This document shows positions 56,381 to 64,000 of a DNA stretch of 64,000 nucleotides, piece after piece. The stretch lies in assembly GCF_000960995.1 (NCBI RefSeq), contig NZ_CP009434.1, forward strand, positions 1,736,001 through 1,800,000, given 5' to 3'. The notes beneath the pieces are model-generated. The model was not told the origin of the DNA, ran no database searches, and saw only the letters and a list, made by a program, of their open reading frames with translations. Position 1 is the stretch's first letter. Every line of letters starts with the position of its first letter. Origin of the DNA: Burkholderia glumae LMG 2196 = ATCC 33617. GTDB taxonomy: Bacteria; Pseudomonadota; Gammaproteobacteria; Burkholderiales; Burkholderiaceae. The position numbers and the translations under genes are program-made.

Positions 56381-59230
56381 ATGGCAACGAACTCTAACCC
56401 TCCCTGCAAGAACTGCGAAAAGGGTGGTCTGCCGATCCTGCCGGTTCGCTACACGGTCCTGCCGAAGACTGTTTCCGCGAAATTTCCTGCCGGCATCACG
56501 GGGGAGGGTATCACTGGCGTTACGCTGACCCAGCACAACTATGGCTTGCGTACCCTACGCGAAGGCTGGCTGTATCTCTTCTATTCCCAGGGGCCGCGTG
56601 GGAAAAACTACTGGGAGGCCTATCGGATTACCGCGGACGGCCGCCTCTGGAAGCAATCGATCCCGCTGCCTGTCGTTCCGGTTAAGCATCCGGCCTGTGC
56701 GAAGTCTGGTCACGCTGTACCAATGGATATCATTGCCATCGAGCAACCGGAGCTGTGCACGGAAGTCTATATCGCGTTCTCCGAACATAGCTGGCACACG
56801 AAGATCTTTGATCTTTACGCTCAGAACGCAACACTGCGCAAGGAGCGGATGCAGTGTATCGAACCAGCGAAATGGATTGCTGGTGGTACCAACAAACATG
56901 CGGCGATCGCAACCGAGCAGAGCGTCGATGCCATCGTCGAGTATATGCCTGGCTTCAACCCCGCGTTGCTGAAGCCTTCGATGACGCAGACGCTCAGTGA
57001 CGAAACAGGGCGCTACAACCCGCAGCTCGTTAAACGTGAGGCCACTCGCTATGCGCTTCACATCCGTCAGGCGACACCTGATTCGGCAAGTAAAGCGCTG
57101 GTCGATATGATGCACGACGTCGGCAAGATCTCCGCGGCCCGGCACTATCCCCCGATGGTGCTCGCGTTGTGGGATGCGATTGGAAACGTGCATGAACTGA
57201 ATGGATTCCGAAACGATGCCGGCAGTATGCTCGGCATTTACGTGCGCGAGCGCGCAGTGCAGATCGATGCCATGCAGTCGATCGACGCGGCCGAAGTCGC
57301 GGTACGCAACGGGGCGGTAGCTTTCAAGAGCAAACTGCGCTCCGCCATGCAGGCGGGCATTGAAGGTCTGATGCAGTCGGGCGGTGGGGATCTTCCAGTG
57401 TTGCAGACGCCGGAACAGATGGAAGCGTCCCAGCGTCGTATTGAGCAGGCCGGTGTCGTCAGCCCCTCGGAAGCCAAGGCGATCGGCGAAGCGGAGTGGC
57501 CGAAGTACCTGAAGAAGCTGAATCCATCCAAACTCGCATCGTTCCGGCCGTGGTTCGCATCTGTGCAAACGGCCGTCGCCGCGATACAGGCGAACCGTAG
57601 CGCGGACGTGGGCGCATGGTTGAAGGCCCCGTTGCTGTTGACGACACTGCACGATTACTACGAGGAGGACGTTCGGGACGGTAAGGCGTTCGAGACCGTC
57701 GTGAGCGAGGCGATCTCGGGCTTGCCGTCGGAAGCAAAGGGCGAAAAGCTGGTGTCCGATCTCGTCGACAACATGGATCCCACTCATCCTGCGAGCCTGG
57801 TGTGGCGCGCGTTCGCTGGCAATCAGAAGCAGCCCAAGATCGAAATCAAGCAACTGTTGGCCGACGTGTCGAAGTATAAGGCCACGCCCATGGAGGTGAC
57901 CGCCGAATGGGCCGAAAAAATCGCAAAGTCACTTGAGAAGGTCAAGACGTTCTGGGAATTCTGGGAAAAGATGAAGGAGGTGAAGGAGCATGAGAATCCG
58001 ATTTCCAAGACTGAAGCCGGACTCAAGGCCCTTCACATCGACAAGCTGATGACCGCCATCGCCCCGTCGCTGTTCAAGTGGACCGGATTCGGGCTGGTGG
58101 GCAATTGTGCAGGTACCTACCTGCTTCGCGGGGCGATGTTGATGCGCGTCGGCATTAGTCACGCCGACGCAATCGAGCTCGTGAAAGCGGCGGTCAGGAC
58201 CGAGTTGCCGATGTTCAACAAGCTGAAGGCGGATTTTCTCGCGCTGCGTCTGCGTGGTATTCCTGCCGCTAACGCGTATGCTCAGGCGCTGGATAATCTG
58301 GCCTCCGATGAACGTGGCCAGTTGCTTCGTGCGAAGTGGAATGCCGTTAGGGTAACGTCGGAAGGAGCAGAAGCAGCCGGTGCGGTTCGGCTTGCGGGCA
58401 CACTCGCATTCATTGAGGTGGTGTCCTTCGCTGCTGCACTCTCAAAGACTGACAAGTCCGACGAGGACTACGCATCGCTGGTTGCGAGCGGATTTTCTGC
58501 GACATCGGCATGTCTCGATGTTTCTACGAGAGCGGTGACGGCGCTTGCAGAGGACGCAGCGCGAACGCTGGCCAATCTCAAGGCAGTAACGGGATATCTC
58601 AGCGGTGCATCTTCGTTGATCGGTGCGGTGTTGGATGTGCGATCAGGCAACAAAGAGGCGGATAATGGGCGCATGGCATTAGAATCCATGTATTATATAA
58701 AGAGCTTATTGGGATTCGTGGCATTTGGTACGAATTTATTGACCGCCATGACTTCGTCGGCACCTTTAATTGCGCGAATCACTGGTGGACGCGGGATCGT
58801 CTGGGTTGGCAAGGCCGGAGCAGGAATTTCAGGAGCCACTGCATATACGAACGAAGTCGCCAAACCAATCATTGAAAGTGTTACGGCAAGAGAAAGAGAC
58901 GCGGCAGTTAAGAAGGCGGCGAATATTGCATTTGATTCCGCACTGAAAAATGTAGCAACAGATGTTGCAGTAGCCACGGGTGAAAGAGCTTTCTTGATAA
59001 GCGCTGGTCGTGTCGTGCTTTTCCTGGCAGGTTGGGAAGTTGCTGCCGCCGCTACGCTGATTCAGTTTTTAATCTGGTACCTCTCGGACAACGGCCTGCA
59101 AACGTGGATGGAGAAGTGCTGGTTTGGGCGATCACCGAACTCCCCAGTGTGGTCGGCAGGAAAACAACACGAGGAGTTTCAGAAGGCGTTGAGCTCGAGT
59201 GAGCTTCAAGTAAATGAGGGTTTGGAATGA
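56381..59230 (+). CDS. VasX-like (BTH_I2691-family) pore-forming T6SS effector
   Basis: A 949-residue protein. N-terminus CKNCEKGGLPILPVRYTV, then TLREGWLYLF-type motif, is the recognition domain shared by VasX-like effectors. The C-terminal third carries about four hydrophobic segments (near residues 570, 670, 775 and 890: LISAGRVVLFLAGWEVAAAA), consistent with a colicin-type pore former acting in the inner membrane of the target cell. ATG 56381 is preferred because the family begins just before the CxxC motif; GTG 56339 is the alternative. The last third becomes more A+T-rich. The next gene overlaps its stop, as expected for immunity. Confidence 0.87.
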   Translation: MATNSNPPCKNCEKGGLPILPVRYTVLPKTVSAKFPAGITGEGITGVTLTQHNYGLRTLREGWLYLFYSQGPRGKNYWEAYRITADGRLWKQSIPLPVVPVKHPACAKSGHAVPMDIIAIEQPELCTEVYIAFSEHSWHTKIFDLYAQNATLRKERMQCIEPAKWIAGGTNKHAAIATEQSVDAIVEYMPGFNPALLKPSMTQTLSDETGRYNPQLVKREATRYALHIRQATPDSASKALVDMMHDVGKISAARHYPPMVLALWDAIGNVHELNGFRNDAGSMLGIYVRERAVQIDAMQSIDAAEVAVRNGAVAFKSKLRSAMQAGIEGLMQSGGGDLPVLQTPEQMEASQRRIEQAGVVSPSEAKAIGEAEWPKYLKKLNPSKLASFRPWFASVQTAVAAIQANRSADVGAWLKAPLLLTTLHDYYEEDVRDGKAFETVVSEAISGLPSEAKGEKLVSDLVDNMDPTHPASLVWRAFAGNQKQPKIEIKQLLADVSKYKATPMEVTAEWAEKIAKSLEKVKTFWEFWEKMKEVKEHENPISKTEAGLKALHIDKLMTAIAPSLFKWTGFGLVGNCAGTYLLRGAMLMRVGISHADAIELVKAAVRTELPMFNKLKADFLALRLRGIPAANAYAQALDNLASDERGQLLRAKWNAVRVTSEGAEAAGAVRLAGTLAFIEVVSFAAALSKTDKSDEDYASLVASGFSATSACLDVSTRAVTALAEDAARTLANLKAVTGYLSGASSLIGAVLDVRSGNKEADNGRMALESMYYIKSLLGFVAFGTNLLTAMTSSAPLIARITGGRGIVWVGKAGAGISGATAYTNEVAKPIIESVTARERDAAVKKAANIAFDSALKNVATDVAVATGERAFLISAGRVVLFLAGWEVAAAATLIQFLIWYLSDNGLQTWMEKCWFGRSPNSPVWSAGKQHEEFQKALSSSELQVNEGLE

Positions 59231-59972
59231 ACGCGATCACGACCGATATATCCACGACGCATCTATTGCACGGGCGTATCCAAAATCTGAGGAAAACACG
59301 CCTGAATCATGATTTCTTTTTCGATGCTGCTGATCGAGCCAAGATGGGTGCGACTGCAATCGCTGCTGGGCTCGCTGGCCTCGGTGGAATTGCAACTGGC
59401 CTTAGTGGTATGGCTATGTACACGACTGAGGAAGCGGACTTGTTGGAATTTGATCTCGATGGGAAATCCGTTCGGGCATGGGTATGGCAGTCTGTCTTTG
59501 ACGAAGGGGACGATGTCGAAGTGGTTGCAGAGCGAATCGGCGATATTTGGCAAGGATATGGCGTGCGCCGCACAAGTGACAACATTGTGGCTCTACACCC
59601 GCACTGTAGTCGAGGAAGGCGAGCGCACTACAAGGCTGCAGTGTCTTGGGGGCTGAAAATTGGACTAGGTTTAATAATAATCGTGAATTTAATAAGCGCG
59701 ATTATGGCCGTATTTCAATCCATAAACAATTGGCACGCAATTTTTCTTATGTGGATTTTGGGGGGGCGGGGGGGTTGCTAATTGCGGTTCTTATTTCTTT
59801 ACGCATTGCTGCGAGGATGATGGGGTTTGTGAGATTGGCGGAGGCCATCTTCGATGGCTTCGGATGGACGGATATTAAGAATATTGACCTTCCGGCCATC
59901 ACAAAAAAGAATAAGAGGCCAGGTGATCCAGCAGCGTTAGGCGTATTGTATTTCCGCTATTTGTCCGACTAG
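59227..59972 (+). pseudogene. Probable effector immunity gene, frameshifted at a poly-G tract
   Basis: ATG 59227 overlaps the effector stop. The first frame gives 184 residues with two TM helices (around ATAIAAGLAGLGGIATGLSG and IGLGLIIIVNLISAIMA) and ends at 59781 just after GGGGGGGCGGGGGGG (59760-59774). One extra G would join it to the second frame (LLIAVLISLRIAARMMGFV ... GVLYFRYLSD, to 59972), giving one 248-residue membrane protein. Position, membrane character and low G+C fit an immunity protein protecting against the pore-forming effector. The break may be true phase variation, a fixed mutation or a sequencing error in the homopolymer. Confidence 0.72.
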
Positions 59973-60023
59973 GTTTATCAAGCAGGGCGTGGCCATGCCA
60001 CATCGGAATTATGAGGTAGGTCT

Positions 60024-60275
60024 ATGATTGATCTTATTCGACTAGGCGATTCCACCGACCACGATGGCAAAGTCATCAGCGCATCCAAGACCATGCGCTT
60101 TGACGGCCGCTGGGTTGCCCGTAAGGGCGACGAGGTGTCCTGTCCGAAGCATCCCGACATCAAACCCAATCTCATCATCGATGGTGATGAGTCAATGGCG
60201 GACGATGGCGTGCCGATTGCACGGCACGGCTATCGGGCAATGTGCGGTTGCCGTGTGATTTCGAGTCTCATCTGA
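60024..60275 (+). CDS. PAAR-domain spike tip protein
   Basis: An 83-residue PAAR protein: RLGDSTDHDGKVISAS, GDEVSCPKHPD and RHGYRAMCGCRVIS hold the Cys/His zinc site. Caps VgrG as the sharp tip. GAGGTAGG precedes ATG 60024. No toxin extension, so it is a structural tip for the upstream VgrG and effector. Confidence 0.93.
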   Translation: MIDLIRLGDSTDHDGKVISASKTMRFDGRWVARKGDEVSCPKHPDIKPNLIIDGDESMADDGVPIARHGYRAMCGCRVISSLI

Positions 60276-60561
60276 CGGAACCGCATGCCAGTCGTTCTTC
60301 CGCCTGAGCCCGGGGCTGATTCAGACCCGCCACGTCCACCAGGTGCGATTGCCTGGATTGCACTCTTTGCAGTGTTCATGGTGGGAGGAGTTGTCATTGC
60401 GCTCTTGACATGGCCCAAGTCCGAGCCCACCAACACTCCCTGGTTCTGGGTTCGGCTGCTCGTTTTGTGGAGCAGCCCCCTGAAACACCGGACACAGTCA
60501 CCCACTTACAATAACGGGTAGGTATAAGACCGTGTTTTTGACTCACACCAGGCAGGAAGTG

Positions 60562-60927
60562 ATGGACGTGTTGACGGGCCCGGAGCGTCGGCGGCGCTGG
60601 ACGGCAGAGCAAAAGCTGGCGATGGTTCGCGAGAGTTTCGAGCCGGGGAAATCGGTTTCGATGGTAGCGCGCCAGCACGGCGTGAATCCGAACCAGCTCT
60701 TTCACTGGCGCAAGCTGTACCAGGATGGAAGCCTGTCGGCGGTCAAGGCTGGCGAGGAAGTGGTTCCGGCCTCGGAGTTGGCCGACGCGCTCAAACAGAT
60801 TCGCGAGCTGCAGCGCATGCTCGGCAAGAAGACGATGGAGAACGAGATTCTTCGCGAGGCTGTCGAATACGGCCGGGCAAAAAAATGGATAGCGCACTCG
60901 CCATCGTTGCCGGAGGACAGCCAGTGA
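60562..60927 (+). CDS. IS3-family transposase OrfA
   Basis: 121 residues with a helix-turn-helix (AEQKLAMVRESFEPGKSVSMVARQHGV; start shown in pieces) and a leucine-zipper-like tail (LKQIRELQRMLGKKTMENEI). ATG 60562 has AGGAAG upstream; GTG 60532 is less likely. The A7 run at 60879-60885 near its end is the expected -1 frameshift site. Confidence 0.9.
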   Translation: MDVLTGPERRRRWTAEQKLAMVRESFEPGKSVSMVARQHGVNPNQLFHWRKLYQDGSLSAVKAGEEVVPASELADALKQIRELQRMLGKKTMENEILREAVEYGRAKKWIAHSPSLPEDSQ

Positions 60928-61766
60928 AACTGGTCTGCGAAGTCCTCGGCGTGTCGCGCTCGAACGTATCGGCACGCAGGTCGCGCGAGGCGACTTGGCG
61001 CGACGGGCGGCAGCCCAGATCGACCCACGATGCACCGGTGGTCGAGGCTATTGAGCGGGTTATCAGCGACTTGCCCAGCTACGGATATCGACGCGTATGG
61101 GGGACGTTGCGCCGCGAGCGTATCGCGGCGGGACAGGCACCGCTGAACGCCAAGCGCATTTACCGCGTAATGCGCACGCATGGCCTGCTGATGCAACGCA
61201 GAGCGGCACCGGTTCGGCCGCAGCGCCGTCACGATGGCAAGGTTGCGGTGGAGCGCAGCAATCAGCGCTGGTGTTCCGACGGCTTCGAGTTTCGCTGCGA
61301 CAACGGCGAGCCGTTGCGCGTGACGTTCGCGCTCGACTGCTGCGACCGCGAAGCGATGAGCTGGGCGGCCACGACGGCCGGCCATAGCGGCGACATCGTG
61401 CGCGACGTGATGCTGGCTGCGGTGGAAAGCCGATTTGGGGATGTGCTGCATACCGAGTCCGAAATCGAGTGGCTGAGCGACAACGGCTCGGGCTATACGG
61501 CCGAGGAGACGCGTCAGTTTGCGGCGCTGCTCGGCCTGAAGCCGTTGACCACGCCGGTGTGCAGCCCGCAGAGCAACGGCATGGCGGAAAGCTTCGTGAA
61601 GACCATGAAGCGCGATTACGTCGCTATCATGCCGAAGCCGGACGCAGCGACCGCGGCCAGGAATCTGGCCATCGCATTCGAGCACTACAACGAAAAGCAT
61701 CCCCATAGCGCGTTGAAGTACCGCTCGCCTCGCGAGTTTCGACGTTCGACGGATTCAGCAACCTAA
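60885..61766 (+). CDS. IS3-family transposase OrfB
   Basis: 293 residues with the rve integrase core: first Asp in RWCSDGFEF, second Asp in LSDNGSGYT and Glu in NGMAESFVKTMKRD. Normally made as an OrfAB fusion through frameshifting at the A7 run. Confidence 0.92.
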   Translation: MDSALAIVAGGQPVKLVCEVLGVSRSNVSARRSREATWRDGRQPRSTHDAPVVEAIERVISDLPSYGYRRVWGTLRRERIAAGQAPLNAKRIYRVMRTHGLLMQRRAAPVRPQRRHDGKVAVERSNQRWCSDGFEFRCDNGEPLRVTFALDCCDREAMSWAATTAGHSGDIVRDVMLAAVESRFGDVLHTESEIEWLSDNGSGYTAEETRQFAALLGLKPLTTPVCSPQSNGMAESFVKTMKRDYVAIMPKPDAATAARNLAIAFEHYNEKHPHSALKYRSPREFRRSTDSAT

Positions 61767-62865
61767 GTGGGTGCCGTGTCCTGAGTTACGGGGGCAACTC
61801 CATTTTGCCCTCAGTGTCATTCGCCCTGACGTTCGGGTTGCGGCTGCTCTATTACGAACAGGAGTTGGAGCGGTTGCAGGCCGAGGACGAAGCACGCTTG
61901 AGGGACAGGGAGAAAGCCATTCGGTTTGCAAGCGAACCGCTGGCCGTGCTGGGATACGCGTACCTGAGTGGCGTGGGCAATGCCAATCTGGCGGGCAAGA
62001 TTGTGCAGGGCGACACCGCGCTCGAAGCGCAGACGGCAGCAAGCGGAGCCGAAGGTGTGCGCCATACCGCGCTCGAATCGATCCACGGTGAAACGCTGGT
62101 GAAGCGCTATCGAGCCTGCTTTGACGAGTTGGTCGCCATGATAAGACCGACGATCGAAGCGTTGCCCCATGATGTCCGTCTGGACGTACGACTACACATG
62201 CCGGAGGGACCCGAGCATGAAGCACAACTCGAAGCGTGGCGTGAAGCCTGGCGGCAAGCGGCGCTCCGACGTGCCGAATTAACGTCATTGCCGGCGGAGC
62301 AAGGCCTCATGGCGGTCGACGAATGGCTCGATGTCAAAGGGGGGCATTCGCTCGAAAAATTCACTTTGTTCGTTTCGGCGCAACTCCACGACATGCCTAT
62401 AGCAGGTACCGGGGAAACTGCGGTTGCGATCCTGCTGGGCTGGGCTCCTCTCGCGGCACGACGTGGGCTGAACATGATCGCGATGCTGCACAGGCCGGTT
62501 GAAGCGGTGATCGACGGCCTGCCCGAGGCGATATCGAAAGCCGTGTTGTGGGGCAATGCCGCTCCGCAGAATGTGAAGGATCTGTGGAAGGCAGGACTGG
62601 ACAGCGAGGACGGATCCACTTTGCTCGACGCAGCATCCGAAGCGAAACTGGGTGTGACTGGGAGTACTGGATTCGATGGGCTGCACGATATTGACGCCGC
62701 CGTAGGACATCCTGGTGTGTGCGCGGGGTGGCTCGCGGTTGTCGCCGCAATCGAGCACGGCGCGCAGGCGGGCAGCCCGCAAGGCATTGCCTGGCGCGAA
62801 GGCACTCTGCGGCTCGCAGTCATCCAGAACACCGCACGAGCAAAAAAAAATGTGGAAACAAACAC

Positions 62866-64000
62866 ATGAAGGTAAGCAAAATCTCCGGCTACTGGGTTGT
62901 CGTGATCGCTGCGACGATCGGCGCGGCGGTCATTGCCTGGTTCAAAGGCTCGGCTTTTGATCCGTCTCCGGTTCATCGGATCGTCGCAGTAGTGTTCATC
63001 GGCGTGCTCGCGCTGGCGCTACGCGGACAGTTGGCAGGTGGGTGGCAGGCCGTAGCCCGACACTCGCCCGGAAGATTGGGCACCCGGTACGACCGCGATC
63101 CGATCGTCCGAGTTGGCGTCACGCAAAAGGAGGAAGGGGAAAACCTCAATGCGTACCGCGGCGCGAATCTCTGCGACGCGCTGCGCGACCGCCACGGCTG
63201 GCGCTGGCGCTATCGCGAACGGTGGGTACTCGTCGCCGGTGACCTGCCGCTGGTGAAACGCCTGGCGCCGGGACTCGTCGAGGCCGGGTATCTGATTACC
63301 GGCGACGCGGTCTTGCTGTACGCGCAGCAAACCCGCGACACACTCGAAACGGACTGGCTCGATCAAATCCGCCGCCTGCGCCGCCGTCGTCCGGTCGACG
63401 CGATCGTGGTCGTGACGTGCAATCGCAGTTCAGCCAATGCTCCGTTCGACACCGACGCGCTTGCCCAACAGCTCGCGCGCCATGCCCGCGCGCTGCGCTG
63501 GGCCGCGCCCGCGTATCTGCTCAACGTCACCGATTTCGGCAGCGAAACGTCGAGTCCCGACGAGGCGATCGGGTTCACGTGGGCGAACGCGCGCATCAGC
63601 GCGGATCAGATCGACGCATCGTTGCAAGACCTCGCTTACAACCTGGCCGATGCCGGCGTCGTGCGGCTGGCGAAGGATGCCGCCGACCGCTATCCCGCCG
63701 AGCTCTCGCAGCATATTTCGACGCTGCACGGCCCACTGTCCGGGTTGGTGCTGCAGACTGCCCAATCCCGCATCTGGCGGCAGGCGATTCACGGGCTGCT
63801 TTTCGCACCGCTCGTCGAGGAACGGGAGCGGGCACCGTTGTTGCCCACCGACGCAAACGACGACGAGCCGGCGGGTGAACCTCGACATCGCACGATCTGG
63901 CAGACCGTCGCCGAACACAGCCGCAGAATCCACGGCCGCCGCGTCGGCTTCTCGCCGTCGACGACAGCGGCCTGGATCACGACCGGCCTGGTCGGCTGCT
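62866..64000 (+). CDS. tssM: TssM/IcmF-like T6SS membrane protein, 5' part
   Basis: Open from ATG 62866 (overlapping the previous stop) to the window end, 378 codons. Two TM helices at residues about 9-25 and 38-55, then a soluble region laid out like the TssM NTPase domain: RWVLVAGDLPLVKRL where the P-loop should be, GDAVLLYAQQT at the Walker B-like place, then DWLDQIRRLRRRRPVDAIVVV. No GxxGxGK(S/T) is visible, so nucleotide binding is doubtful. Family length is about 1,200-1,300 residues, so most lies beyond the window. Possibly a TssM of a subgroup that has lost ATPase activity. Confidence 0.75.
   Translation, partial: MKVSKISGYWVVVIAATIGAAVIAWFKGSAFDPSPVHRIVAVVFIGVLALALRGQLAGGWQAVARHSPGRLGTRYDRDPIVRVGVTQKEEGENLNAYRGANLCDALRDRHGWRWRYRERWVLVAGDLPLVKRLAPGLVEAGYLITGDAVLLYAQQTRDTLETDWLDQIRRLRRRRPVDAIVVVTCNRSSANAPFDTDALAQQLARHARALRWAAPAYLLNVTDFGSETSSPDEAIGFTWANARISADQIDASLQDLAYNLADAGVVRLAKDAADRYPAELSQHISTLHGPLSGLVLQTAQSRIWRQAIHGLLFAPLVEERERAPLLPTDANDDEPAGEPRHRTIWQTVAEHSRRIHGRRVGFSPSTTAAWITTGLVGC

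Larger units (their letters stand above)
60468..61802 (+). mobile_element. IS3-family insertion sequence (1335 bp)
   Basis: Bounded by inverted repeats TGGAGCAGCCCCC (left) and TGGAGTTGCCCCC (right, read inward) and flanked by the 5-bp duplication TTTTG (60463-60467 and 61803-61807). Two overlapping transposase frames with an A7 slippery run are typical of IS3. Length and OrfB features suggest the IS2 subgroup. Clean target duplication indicates recent insertion. Confidence 0.94.
60285..62869 (+). pseudogene. T6SS-associated membrane protein gene, interrupted by an IS3-family element
   Basis: Left part 60285-60467 encodes a Pro-rich start, one TM helix (AIAWIALFAVFMVGGVVIALL) and WFWVRLLVL; right part from 61808 continues PSVSFALTFGLRLLYYEQELE to the stop at 62869. 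Removing the element and one TTTTG copy gives a continuous 414-residue frame. The soluble remainder (GHSLEKFTLFVSAQLHDMPI) is not a family I recognise. It lies between the PAAR gene and the TssM-like gene (ATGA overlap with the latter), so it is likely a component or accessory of this T6SS. The insertion should abolish it and may be polar on the next gene. Confidence 0.88.

Noticed and set aside
59731..59746. TGGCACGCAATTTTTC as a sigma-54 promoter
   Set aside because: Has TGGCAC but lacks the TTGC box at the right spacing, and it lies inside the immunity coding sequence.

Overview
The window is about 70% G+C, with densely packed genes, ATGA start/stop overlaps and gene content typical of Burkholderia sensu stricto (a paa operon, RibH2 behind an FMN riboswitch, a liu operon, a multi-gene T6SS). 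It reads like a secondary-replicon or accessory segment of a plant-associated Burkholderia, but the species cannot be fixed from the sequence. I see no rRNA, tRNA or CRISPR array.

Layout. 1-10.9 kb: one co-directional operon-like block with the 3' end of paaA, then paaBCDE, an MFS exporter, a heme-oxygenase-like diiron protein, a class II DAHP synthase, an aryl-CoA ligase, anthranilate synthase components I and II, a hotdog thioesterase and a RidA deaminase. Together this suggests an unrecognised pathway that makes anthranilate, activates it as a CoA thioester and attacks the ring with a Paa-type epoxidase. 11-15 kb: TauD-type dioxygenase and an SsuABC-like ABC importer. 15-17.4 kb: FMN riboswitch-ribH2 and a divergent amino-acid permease. 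17.4-18.7 kb: a decayed Fur-type iron-uptake locus in which four consecutive genes look truncated or frameshifted. 18.7-25.8 kb: a small hypothetical gene, a TetR regulator with two matching palindromes, and the leucine catabolism operon liuABCD without liuE. 26.3-32.9 kb: MASE1 protein, a hydrolase with Cys in the nucleophile elbow, and a TonB receptor-PnuC-kinase uptake set. 33.2-35.6 kb: a chemotaxis receptor split by an IS5-family element that left a 3-bp target duplication. 35.7-39.7 kb: a three-gene MNIO (DUF692) operon whose putative substrate is a 707-residue ferritin-like protein with a nine-cysteine C-terminal segment. 40.3-42.3 kb: a terminator-led DUF2252 gene and a secreted hypothetical protein.

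42.6-64 kb: a type VI secretion system. The minus-strand arm holds tssK-tssL-ompA-like-hcp-tssH-tssE. The plus-strand arm holds tssB-tssC-vgrG-DUF4123 adaptor-VasX-like effector-immunity-PAAR-membrane protein-tssM-like gene. The immunity gene is frameshifted at a double poly-G tract, the membrane protein gene is interrupted by an IS3-family element, and the TssM-like protein lacks a recognisable Walker A motif in the visible part. tssA, tssF, tssG and tssJ are not in the window.

The two most promising undescribed systems are the anthranilate/Paa cluster and the MNIO operon with the oversized Cys-rich partner. Function assignments rest on motif recognition by eye; no database search was run.
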